NCBI RefSeq assembly: GCF_023375815.1
Contig: NZ_CP067412.1
Location: forward strand, 1,240,001-1,304,000
Length of the DNA: 64,000 nucleotides
Reading direction: 5' to 3'
DNA from: Pseudomonas sp. HS6
GTDB lineage: Bacteria > Pseudomonadota > Gammaproteobacteria > Pseudomonadales > Pseudomonadaceae
Shown: piece after piece, positions 54,487 through 62,613 of the stretch
Layout: each line of letters opens with the position of its first letter
Position numbering within the stretch: the first letter of the stretch is position 1
Notes under the pieces: model-generated
Seen by the model: only the letters and a program-made list of their open reading frames with translations
Told to the model about the DNA's origin: nothing
The model's database searches: none
Program-made: the position numbers and the translations under genes

Positions 54487-55302
54487 TCAGGGATTGTCTT
54501 GCGCGCGTGTCCGCAAAGAAATTTGTTTGGCGTAAGCCTTGGGCGACTGGCCGGTGTGCTGGCGAAAACAGCTGTAGAACGCCGAAATCGAATTAAACCC
54601 GGCAGCGAACGCCAGCTCATCGATGCGCAGTGGCAGCGTGGCGTTATCCAGTGATTGCAGCAAATGCTGGAGCCGTGCCTGGTTTACGTAACGGTAGAAG
54701 CTTTGCCCCAGCACCTGGTTCAGCAGATAGGAAATCTGATTGCGGCTGTAACCGCACTCCTTCGCCACTCGTTGCAGATCCAGTTCCGGATCGAGGTACG
54801 GTTGCTGACGCTGGAAATACTGCTGCAGGTCTTCGGCCATGAAACTCAACTGGCGTGGCGACAGGCCCAGTCGGCTCGCCGCCGGACGCTGACTCGGTGT
54901 CGCAGCGCTGGAGCCCTGCTCGCGCACCAGTGACGCGTATTCGTTGACGCGCCAGATTCTCGCGTCCTTGACGGTAATCGCTTCGCTGGAACGGAACGAC
55001 ACCAGGCCATTGCCGCCGCGCAGGGTCACTTCGTATTGAATGAACGCGGTATTGCCGTCGATGCGGATCCGGTCGCAATGCTCCAGCGCTTCGTCGGATT
55101 CGCGGGGCATGCTGACGCGAACGTACTCGCGCAGTTCGTCGAGGCCAAGTACGCGGTTCTGGAAGAAGTCGTTGTACTGGATGTCGGGATGGTAAAGCGC
55201 CATGACGCCATCCAGGTCCCGGTGTTTCCAGCACAGGTGATAGCGCATGACCGTTTCGGCCGTGGCCTGGGTCTGCTGCGGGCCGTCATCATCGGCGTGC
55301 AT
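54487..55302 (-). CDS. AraC-family regulator with N-terminal NTF2/SnoaL-like domain
   Basis: 271 residues from ATG 55302 (GAG six bases upstream). Residues ~12-125 form a SnoaL/NTF2-like fold (TAETVMRYHLCWKHRDLDGV, ALYHPDIQYNDFF, CDRIRIDGNTAFIQYEVTL, IWRVNEYASLV), an unusual effector domain for an AraC regulator. Residues ~165-260 are the double helix-turn-helix: LQRVAKECGYSRNQISYLLNQ and IDELAFAAGFNSISAFYSCFRQHTGQSPKAY. It is the first gene of the oxidase-cupin-binding protein operon (51 bases to the next start) and probably controls it. Confidence 0.87.
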   Translation of the reverse strand: MHADDDGPQQTQATAETVMRYHLCWKHRDLDGVMALYHPDIQYNDFFQNRVLGLDELREYVRVSMPRESDEALEHCDRIRIDGNTAFIQYEVTLRGGNGLVSFRSSEAITVKDARIWRVNEYASLVREQGSSAATPSQRPAASRLGLSPRQLSFMAEDLQQYFQRQQPYLDPELDLQRVAKECGYSRNQISYLLNQVLGQSFYRYVNQARLQHLLQSLDNATLPLRIDELAFAAGFNSISAFYSCFRQHTGQSPKAYAKQISLRTRAQDNP

Positions 55303-55565
55303 AGGGGACTCTTGGAAAAAGAACCGAGCTTGCCCAACTTCTGGCGCGGCATCAACAACCCGGTCGTAATGGCACTTTGGCGACAAGTTTATCAGTTGTG
55401 ACTTACATCAAAAAAATCCCCGCAATCGCCAAATGGCCTGAAAATTCTCACAGGCTTTTCACATCAAGATGCTACTTTTAAGGGCAGTCACCGGTTGAGC
55501 CAATGAAGGCTCTTCCCACCTACCATGAGCAAACGGAAGCGCTCGATGAAGAAGGCGGGCAACAC

Positions 55566-55838
55566 ATGAATAAAGGGTCAAGCAAGGTTACGTTCCCCAA
55601 TGCTTGCCAGCTGATGCGCTGGCATTTTCATCCTATGGGTTTCGAGGCCACGATGGATGCGCCGGGCAGCATGATCGCCCGCCTGTTTGATCGGGCCAGC
55701 GGCGAAACCATGATCGCCATTGCCGGCATTCCTTGTGCCACGGTAATGAACGCAGCGGATGTGGAACGAATAATCGAAGCCGTGGAAGATGAGCTTGAAG
55801 CTTTTGTTCCTCCAGAGTCTCTCAGGAGTTATGCCTAA
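55566..55838 (+). CDS. DUF1652 protein
   Basis: 90 residues from ATG 55566 (GAAGG upstream); an in-frame ATG at 55503 adds 21 residues but has no ribosome binding site. The sequence FPNACQLMRWHFHPMGFEAT, GSMIARLFDRASGETMIAIAGIPCA and DVERIIEAVEDELEAF is the small Pseudomonas-specific DUF1652 pattern. The function is unknown. It is monocistronic, ending in a strong bidirectional terminator. Confidence 0.8.
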   Translation: MNKGSSKVTFPNACQLMRWHFHPMGFEATMDAPGSMIARLFDRASGETMIAIAGIPCATVMNAADVERIIEAVEDELEAFVPPESLRSYA

Positions 55839-55855
55839 CCTATTGATTTAAAATA

Positions 55856-55882
55856 AAAAGCCCGCTGCGTGCGGGCTTTTTT
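55856..55882. terminator. Bidirectional intrinsic terminator
   Basis: AAAAGCCCGC (55856-55865) pairs with GCGGGCTTTT (55871-55880) around TGCGT, with A-rich DNA before and T6 (55877-55882) at the end. It serves the DUF1652 gene and the convergent helicase gene ending at 55896. Confidence 0.9.
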
Positions 55883-55895
55883 GTGGGCGATCGGC

Positions 55896-58370
55896 TCAGG
55901 CGGTTTTCTTTTCCGGCCGATGATCGATGAAGAACGGCTTGCCCTTGGCGACTCGATCGGAGGCGCGCGGCATGTTCACTGCCTGGGTATCCTGCGGCTC
56001 GACGTACCAGTAGCAATGACTCACCGCCCGGGTGATACCGACATAGGCAAGTCGCAGGATTTCGTCCTTCTGTGCGTTGTCGTAAGGCTCGTTGTCGCCG
56101 GCCTTGCCCAACCCGGCCATGCGGTAAACCTGATTTTTATACGGCGAACTGGTCAGATGCTGGCAGTCACCGAGCAGGAACACCGCGTCGGCCTGCAAGC
56201 CTTTGGCGCTGTGATAAGTCAGCTGCTTCAAGCGCCGAGACTCATACGGCAAGCTCGAATCAACATTAACTACAGACTGAATATGCTGTTCTATCAATAA
56301 TTTATCGCTGCTTTTTCGATAAAGCATCAAGATCGAATCGCCATTTCTGTAATGTTCCGCCAGGCGCTGGCCGAGTGCCTGATCATCGCGTTCCAATACA
56401 TTGACCGGTTGCAGAGGCTTCTCCTCGCCGCTGGCCTTGGCTTTCTTGCCAGGAATCGCCGGCGCCGCACGAACGATGTGCTCTGCCGCGTCGATGATGT
56501 GCTGATGGCTGCGATAGTTGTCGCTGAGCATCACTCGCGTGGTGCTCGGCGATGAAAACTCCTTGTTGAACTCCATGAAGTAACTCGGCGAACTGCCGCG
56601 CCAACCGTAAATCGACTGCCAGTCATCGCCCACGCACAGCAATGATGAACGTTGCGCACCGCGACCGACATGCATGGCCGGGCCACGGCTGCGGATCTCC
56701 GCAAGGCTGGCGCGAATCCACGAAACGATTTGCGGCGACACGTCCTGGAATTCATCGATCATCAGGTGCGACATGGGTCGCAGCAGTTCATCGCTGAGCA
56801 GTTTGAGGTTTTCCGGTGAGTGCTCGCTGAACAGCGCGAACATGCGGTTGTAGGTCATGACCGGCGGCTTCTGGTCGAGCAAGTGATCTTCCAGTGCGCG
56901 CCAGAACAGGCTCAGTGCTTCAAAGAAAAACCGGTCAGGATCGTCCTTGGCGAAACTCATGTGGCCAACGGCGTCCGGTACATCAAGACCCAGGTTTTCG
57001 ATAAAGCCGGCGGCGGCGACAAAACAGTCCAGCAACGGCGCAGATGCGAGCTCGCCCTTGACCTTGTAATCGAAGCCCGGCCCGGCACTGGCATCACCTG
57101 CCAACGTGGCCAAAACACGCTTTGACGATTCGTAGCTATCTATCCAAATCAATGGTTTACGGCAGAAAGCTTGAAACAAGGTGCGCTTGACTGCCCACTC
57201 TGCGCGGACCGTCAACTTGGCGTTGGGGCGGCAGACTTGCGGGTTTTCCTTCGGATCGAAGCCGAGGATGACCCAGGCATCCAGACTCGGAATATAGCCA
57301 TGACAATGGAAGGTCGAACCGTTGATCTCGAAGGTCTGGCGGTTCGGCTCGACACCCTTGATCGGCCAGGCACCCGCGCGGAACCACAGATCTTCGATCA
57401 CGTCGCACAACTCTTCGTCGCGCTTGGCAGCCAGCTCGGTCACCGCCATGCGTTTTTGCACATCCGGGTGATCGCGCTCCAGCTCCTTGAGCTGCAAGGC
57501 ATGTCGGGACAATGGCTGGATCAACTGCCGGAAACGCTCGTCCTCGGTGTAGAGCCGGTGATAGCAGGCGTTAAGCTGCTGCCGCTGGGCGTCGTTGATC
57601 CGCAGATCGAACGGGTTGCTGTCGACGTCATCGTCCCCGCCCTGCGGCCGGAAGCTGAGGTTTTCAAAAGCCTGCAAACGCTCGAACCCCGGCAGGCTGC
57701 GAACCATCGGCAGAATGCGCGAGTGAAAGGTTCGCACCAGATCCCGGGCGGTTTTGTGGCTCAGCGTCTGCCCCCAGAGGGCAAACAGCTCGATCAGTTT
57801 GTTGATGAAATCCTTGCGCGACTCCCGGGTGAAGGTCACGACGGTCATCGAATCCAGCTCGAAGCCCAGATAAAGCGTCAGCAGCAGAATGCGCAGTACC
57901 AGCGTGGTCGATTTGCCGGCACCTGCACCGGCGATCACCGACGTTGACGGCGTATCACTGAAAATCATTTTCCATTGCGCGACGCTCGGCTGGGCATGAG
58001 CCGGCAGCAAACGGGCGACGTCAGCCTTCATGCGCTTCTTCAGCTCGGCAGTCAGCGGCAGGCGCCAGTCATCGAACAGGTGGTTGTCGATGTTCGGCGC
58101 GCGATGCTCGGTGCTGCGGCTATCGCGGATCAGCAAAACCTGGCGCCCCTCTTCCAACCCGTCAGCCTTGCCTTCCTTGTAACCGTAATCGACCCCGGCG
58201 GTGTGACCGCTGCGAAAGCCATCGGCTTGGCCGTGCAGCCACGAAGCCCGATGCTGGGCGCGCAGTTGCGTCAGGCCGTGCTCAAGGAAGCGCGCCGCCA
58301 GGCGTTTGAACCAGGGCATCTCGGCTAGGGGACGAAGTTCGGGAGGAAGATCGGGGGTGTGTTGCGCCAC
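55896..58370 (-). CDS. UvrD/Rep-like SF1 helicase with N-terminal GX3 repeat
   Basis: 824 residues. Residues 47-75 carry eight glycines exactly four residues apart (G47, 51, 55, 59, 63, 67, 71, 75; HGQADGFRSGHTAGVDYG then YKEGKADGLEEG), a GX3 array like that of Yae1/Lto1 proteins. The helicase core follows: Q-motif-like SVAQWKMIF, Walker A GAGAGKST (148-155), VVTFTRESRKDFINKL, Walker B LMIDEFQDVSPQI, CVGDDWQSIYGWRGS, LSDNYRSHQHIID, YHSAKGLQADAVFLLG, and LAYVGITRAVSHCYW near the C-terminus. It therefore should translocate 3'-5' on DNA. It resembles helicase IV-type enzymes; the role is inferred to be recombination or repair. No nuclease motif is seen. Confidence 0.87.
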   Translation of the reverse strand: MAQHTPDLPPELRPLAEMPWFKRLAARFLEHGLTQLRAQHRASWLHGQADGFRSGHTAGVDYGYKEGKADGLEEGRQVLLIRDSRSTEHRAPNIDNHLFDDWRLPLTAELKKRMKADVARLLPAHAQPSVAQWKMIFSDTPSTSVIAGAGAGKSTTLVLRILLLTLYLGFELDSMTVVTFTRESRKDFINKLIELFALWGQTLSHKTARDLVRTFHSRILPMVRSLPGFERLQAFENLSFRPQGGDDDVDSNPFDLRINDAQRQQLNACYHRLYTEDERFRQLIQPLSRHALQLKELERDHPDVQKRMAVTELAAKRDEELCDVIEDLWFRAGAWPIKGVEPNRQTFEINGSTFHCHGYIPSLDAWVILGFDPKENPQVCRPNAKLTVRAEWAVKRTLFQAFCRKPLIWIDSYESSKRVLATLAGDASAGPGFDYKVKGELASAPLLDCFVAAAGFIENLGLDVPDAVGHMSFAKDDPDRFFFEALSLFWRALEDHLLDQKPPVMTYNRMFALFSEHSPENLKLLSDELLRPMSHLMIDEFQDVSPQIVSWIRASLAEIRSRGPAMHVGRGAQRSSLLCVGDDWQSIYGWRGSSPSYFMEFNKEFSSPSTTRVMLSDNYRSHQHIIDAAEHIVRAAPAIPGKKAKASGEEKPLQPVNVLERDDQALGQRLAEHYRNGDSILMLYRKSSDKLLIEQHIQSVVNVDSSLPYESRRLKQLTYHSAKGLQADAVFLLGDCQHLTSSPYKNQVYRMAGLGKAGDNEPYDNAQKDEILRLAYVGITRAVSHCYWYVEPQDTQAVNMPRASDRVAKGKPFFIDHRPEKKTA

Positions 58371-58648
58371 GCTGACGGACTCCAGGAAGTGAGGCTGTTG
58401 GGGCTATGGTGTCTGCATTTGCCCTTGAGTTCTAGCGAAATGCTTACAGGTCATTGGCTTAGGCGATGAACTGAAGGCTGTATGAGAGCGTTTCGAGGTT
58501 TATAACATCAATCTATTCGATGGGAATGCAGCACTTTTTACGCTTTTTCTCGATTGTTGGCTGATAGATGATGCTCGCCATCAATCACCGGTCTCGCTTC
58601 GTGGCTGCGGCCGAAACGCCCCATGACGAACCTTTTGAGGAGAAGATC

Positions 58649-59344
58649 ATGCTTGAACTCAGACCCTTCAGCTCGCTGGGCGGCGCCCATCACGGCTGGT
58701 TGGATGCCCATCACCATTTTTCGTTCGCCGAGTACTACGATCCGCAGCGCATGAGCTGGGGCAATCTGCGGGTGTGGAACGACGACATCATCGCCCCGGG
58801 AACCGGTTTCCCCACTCACCCGCACCGGGACATGGAAATCATCACTTACGTGCGTGAAGGTGCGATCACCCACCAGGACAACCTGGGGAACAAGGGCCGC
58901 ACTGAAGCCGGCGACGTTCAGGTGATGAGCGCCGGCACCGGGATCGCCCACAGCGAATACAACCTGGAGGCGACCCCGACCAAGATCTTTCAGATCTGGA
59001 TCATGCCGACCGAAACCGGCGCACCGCCTTCTTGGGGTGCCAAACCGTTTCCCAAAGGCGAACGCGAAGGCTTTGTGACGCTCGCCAGCGGCAAGGTCGG
59101 TGACGATGAAAGTCTGCGCATTCGCGCCGATGCACGGTTGGTGGCAGCCACGATCAAGGCCGGTGAAACCGCCGAGTATCGACTGGATGCTGGACGTCGC
59201 GCCTACCTCGTACCGGCCACTGGCGTGATTGAAGTCAATGGCTTGCGTGCACAAGCTCGAGACGGTGTCGCGGTGAGCCATGAACCGGTGTTGACCGTCA
59301 CTGCCATTGAAGACAGTGAAATCGTGTTGGTGGATCTGGCCTGA
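58649..59344 (+). CDS. Pirin-family bicupin (quercetin 2,3-dioxygenase-like)
   Basis: 231 residues from ATG 58649 (GAGGAG upstream); the frame is open 27 codons earlier without a ribosome binding site. The metal ligands of the pirin/YhhW family are all present: His57 and His59 in FPTHPHRDMEII, His101 and Glu103 in GTGIAHSEYN. The first cupin is followed by a smaller C-terminal one. YhhW-type proteins oxidise quercetin in vitro; the physiological role is unknown. It is monocistronic, and the 278 bases before it hold no recognisable gene. Confidence 0.9.
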   Translation: MLELRPFSSLGGAHHGWLDAHHHFSFAEYYDPQRMSWGNLRVWNDDIIAPGTGFPTHPHRDMEIITYVREGAITHQDNLGNKGRTEAGDVQVMSAGTGIAHSEYNLEATPTKIFQIWIMPTETGAPPSWGAKPFPKGEREGFVTLASGKVGDDESLRIRADARLVAATIKAGETAEYRLDAGRRAYLVPATGVIEVNGLRAQARDGVAVSHEPVLTVTAIEDSEIVLVDLA

Positions 59345-59369
59345 TCGGTTGAACGACGGGCAAAAAAAG

Positions 59370-59397
59370 GGCGACCTCTGAGGTCGCCGTTTTTTAT
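59370..59397. terminator. Bidirectional intrinsic terminator
   Basis: GGCGACCT (59370-59377) pairs with AGGTCGCC (59381-59388) around CTG, preceded by A7 (59362-59368) and followed by GTTTTTTATT. It lies between the stops of the pirin gene and convergent pgm. Confidence 0.9.
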
Positions 59398-59407
59398 TCA
59401 GCGCGGA

Positions 59408-61054
59408 TTACTTCGTGGAAATTGCACCGTCCACCAGGGTCTGCGCTTCGGCCACCAGTTGCTTGAGGTGGTCGTCACCGATGAAGCTTTCGGCGTAGAT
59501 CTTGTAGATGTCTTCGGTGCCCGAAGGACGCGCAGCGAACCAGCCGTTTTCGGTCATCACCTTCAAGCCGCCGATGGCCTGATCGTTGCCCGGTGCCTTG
59601 CTGAGGATGCTCTGGATCTTCTCGCCCGCCAGTTCGGTCGAGGTGACTTGCTCCGGCGACAGCTTGCTCAGCAACGCTTTCTGCTCAGGGTTGGCCTTGG
59701 CGTCGACACGTACCGAGAACGGTTCGCCCAGTTCATCGGTCAGTGCGCGGTAGGCCTGGCTTGGGTCGCGACCGGTACGGGCCGTCATTTCAGCGGCCAG
59801 CAGGGCCGGGATCAGACCGTCCTTGTCGGTGCACCAGACGCCGCCGTCCTTGCGCAGGAACGATGCGCCGGCGCTTTCCTCACCGCCGAAACCCAGCGAG
59901 CCATCGAACAGACCGTCGGCAAACCACTTGAAGCCCACCGGCACTTCGTACAGACGACGGCCCAGACGCTTGGCCACGCGATCGATCAGACCGCTGCTGA
60001 CCACCGTTTTACCCACGGCCGCGTCGGCGCGCCATTGCGGACGGTTCTGGAACAGGTAGTCGATCGAAACCGCCAGGTAGTTGTTCGGTGCCAACAGACC
60101 GCCGGAAGGGGTAACGATACCGTGGCGGTCGTGATCCGGATCGCAGGCGAACGCAACGTCGAAGCGCTCCTTGAGGCCGATCAGGCCTTGCATGGCGTGG
60201 CTGGACGATGGGTCCATGCGGATCTGGCCATCCCAGTCGACGGTCATGAAACGGAACGTCGAGTCGACTTCCTTGTTCACCACATCGAGGTCCAGACGAT
60301 AGTGCTCGGCGATGGCCGACCAGTAACGCACCCCTGCTCCACCCAGCGGATCGACACCCAGACGCAGTTTGGCACCGCGAATGGCATCGAAATCGATGAC
60401 GTTGATCAGGTCCGCTACGTAGGTATTGACGTAATCGTGACGATGCGTGGTCGGAGCTTTCAGCGCCTGCTCGTAACCGATGCGTTTAACGCCGGCCAGT
60501 TTGTTGATCAACAGTTCGTTGGCCTTGGCTTCGATCCACTTGGTGATGTGGGTGTCGGCCGGGCCGCCGTTGGTAGGGTTGTATTTGTAGCCACCGCTTT
60601 GTGGCGGGTTGTGCGACGGCGTGATGACGATGCCGTCAGCGAGGCCGGAGGTGCGGCCGCGGTTGTAGCAAAGAATGGCGTGGGACACCGCTGGCGTCGG
60701 GGTGTATTCATTGCCTTCGGCAATCATCACGGTCACACCGTTGGCTGCCAGCACTTCCAGAGCGCTTGCCCCGGCCGGAGTCGACAGTGCGTGAGTATCG
60801 ATGCCGACAAACAGCGGGCCAGTGATGCCCTGGGCTTCGCGGTAGAGGCAGATCGCCTGGCTGATGGCAAGAACGTGCCATTCGTTGAAACTCAAATCGA
60901 AGGAGCTGCCACGATGCCCGGAAGTGCCAAACGCCACACGCTGGGTGGAAACAGAAGCGTCGGGTTGACCGGTGTAATACGCCGTTACCAGTCGCGGGAT
61001 GTCGACCAACAACTCTGCTGGTGCCGGTTTGCCCGCAAAAGGACTGAGTGTCAT
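59408..61054 (-). CDS. pgm: Alpha-D-glucose phosphate-specific phosphoglucomutase
   Basis: 548 residues. Pgm interconverts glucose-1-phosphate and glucose-6-phosphate for glycogen, trehalose and envelope sugar synthesis. The active-site serine is Ser147 in [13 protein letters not shown], the metal loop is CDPDHDRHG, the sugar-binding loop is [12 protein letters not shown], and the phosphate-binding loop is [13 protein letters not shown]. Length and motifs match E. coli Pgm-type enzymes rather than the bifunctional AlgC. It is monocistronic. Confidence 0.95.
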   Translation of the reverse strand: MTLSPFAGKPAPAELLVDIPRLVTAYYTGQPDASVSTQRVAFGTSGHRGSSFDLSFNEWHVLAISQAICLYREAQGITGPLFVGIDTHALSTPAGASALEVLAANGVTVMIAEGNEYTPTPAVSHAILCYNRGRTSGLADGIVITPSHNPPQSGGYKYNPTNGGPADTHITKWIEAKANELLINKLAGVKRIGYEQALKAPTTHRHDYVNTYVADLINVIDFDAIRGAKLRLGVDPLGGAGVRYWSAIAEHYRLDLDVVNKEVDSTFRFMTVDWDGQIRMDPSSSHAMQGLIGLKERFDVAFACDPDHDRHGIVTPSGGLLAPNNYLAVSIDYLFQNRPQWRADAAVGKTVVSSGLIDRVAKRLGRRLYEVPVGFKWFADGLFDGSLGFGGEESAGASFLRKDGGVWCTDKDGLIPALLAAEMTARTGRDPSQAYRALTDELGEPFSVRVDAKANPEQKALLSKLSPEQVTSTELAGEKIQSILSKAPGNDQAIGGLKVMTENGWFAARPSGTEDIYKIYAESFIGDDHLKQLVAEAQTLVDGAISTK

Positions 61055-61163
61055 GCAAAACCTCTGAAATAGAGTGGTTCAGGAAATTACAGCGGAGTTT
61101 ACTGGCAGTTTGACCGTAGTGCGATGGGATCTATCCAGTGCATCCCCGATGTTTTTTAACAGG

Positions 61164-62564
61164 TCAGTCACTCGGGGCCAAACGCAATGCATCGCCGAGC
61201 AACCCGACGACGCCTGCCAATTCCGGTCCGGTACTCCCTATCGCACTCAGCCGCATGTGCTGCCCATGCATGCCCTGGGTACTGAACAGTTCCCCTGGCG
61301 CGATCAGAACGTGTTGTTTGAGCAGGCGATAAAACACGGCACTCATCGCCACCCGACGCGATGAACGCACCCAGACCGTCGCCCCGCCCTGGGGTTCGTT
61401 GATGAGCAGCGTATCGCCAAGCCCTTCGCGCAAAAGGTCGATCATCTGTGTGCGACGTTCTTTGAGCAATCGCTTGAGCACCGGCAGGTGCTGATCGACG
61501 CGACCGCTGGCATATAGCCGGGCGATGGCTCTCTGGCGAATCGGTGACAGGCGAAACGAACGTAGCAGAAAATGTCGTTGCAGGTCGTTGCGCCACTGGC
61601 GAGCGAGCACATACCCGTACGGCGCTTCCACGCCGATCACTTTTTCGAATGTCGAAAACACCAGCAGACGATCAGGATCCAGCAGATCCCGCAGAGGTCG
61701 GCACTCAGGGTTGTCGCCCAGCTCGCTGTAACTGTCGTTTTCCAGCACCCAGGTTCCGTGAAGCCTGAGCAGCCGTGCGATTGCCTCGCGATTATCCTGG
61801 GGGACAAGACTGCCTTGGGGCATGTTCAATTGCGATGACAACAGGACCAGCCGTACCGGCTCAGTTTCCAGCAACGACTCCAATAGCCGCAGATCGAGCT
61901 CCCCGCCAGACTGCACGGGTAGTTCGATAACCCTCACATCGGCAGACTGGAGCAAGCGCAATATCACCCAGTCGCAGGGCGACTCGACCACCACCGTCGC
62001 GTTACGCAATTCAAGGACTGCTATCAATATCTCCAGAACACCTCTTGCATCGGCACCGATGTAGACATCCTCTGCATGCCAGCAATGGGTAGGTGAAGAG
62101 GTATAGCGTGCGGCCAGAAGCGTGCGTAACTCAAGTTCACCGCAGGGCTGGGCGAGGGCCTGTGATTGCCGGGGATATTGACGCATCAACTCCCGCTCGA
62201 GCATCAGCAAAGGGCTGTCCAGCGGTTGAATCGAAGCCGGGTCGTCAGCACTGAGCACGCGCATGCCAAGGCATCTGGTGTTGACGTAAACGGTTTCCAG
62301 CAGGTCGCCGCCACGACCGGGTGGCATGACTGTGGAAGGCGGCTGCGCGAAATAGCCGGATTTTGCTACGGAATAGACCCGACCTTCCTTTTCGAGCAAC
62401 GCGTAGGCGTACTGAATGGTCGATATCGACACGTTCAGCCGTTCAGCCAACTGCCGCAATGATGGCAGTCGAATCGCTCCTTCGCCCCCCGGCTCATCGA
62501 TCAGTTGGGTGAGATAGCGATAGACCGCCTGATATGCGAAATGGGTTTCACGAGAGGCATTCAT
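61164..62564 (-). CDS. MocR-type transcriptional regulator (GntR HTH fused to aminotransferase)
   Basis: 466 residues from ATG 62564; the open frame extends 27 codons upstream with no ribosome binding site. The N-terminal GntR winged helix (about 5-75) has LPSLRQLAERLNVSISTIQY and AYALLEKEGRVYSVAKSGYF. The C-terminal ~350 residues are an aminotransferase class I/II-like domain with the PLP lysine probably in FSTFEKVIGVEAPYGYV. MocR regulators sense PLP or amine metabolites. The gene lies 49 bases after the large unrecognised gene on the same strand, so they may be cotranscribed. Confidence 0.87.
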   Translation of the reverse strand: MNASRETHFAYQAVYRYLTQLIDEPGGEGAIRLPSLRQLAERLNVSISTIQYAYALLEKEGRVYSVAKSGYFAQPPSTVMPPGRGGDLLETVYVNTRCLGMRVLSADDPASIQPLDSPLLMLERELMRQYPRQSQALAQPCGELELRTLLAARYTSSPTHCWHAEDVYIGADARGVLEILIAVLELRNATVVVESPCDWVILRLLQSADVRVIELPVQSGGELDLRLLESLLETEPVRLVLLSSQLNMPQGSLVPQDNREAIARLLRLHGTWVLENDSYSELGDNPECRPLRDLLDPDRLLVFSTFEKVIGVEAPYGYVLARQWRNDLQRHFLLRSFRLSPIRQRAIARLYASGRVDQHLPVLKRLLKERRTQMIDLLREGLGDTLLINEPQGGATVWVRSSRRVAMSAVFYRLLKQHVLIAPGELFSTQGMHGQHMRLSAIGSTGPELAGVVGLLGDALRLAPSD

Positions 62565-62613
62565 GAGCGAGCGTCCGCTGGCATTCGTGCGCGCACGGGC
62601 GCGGTGTTCACAC

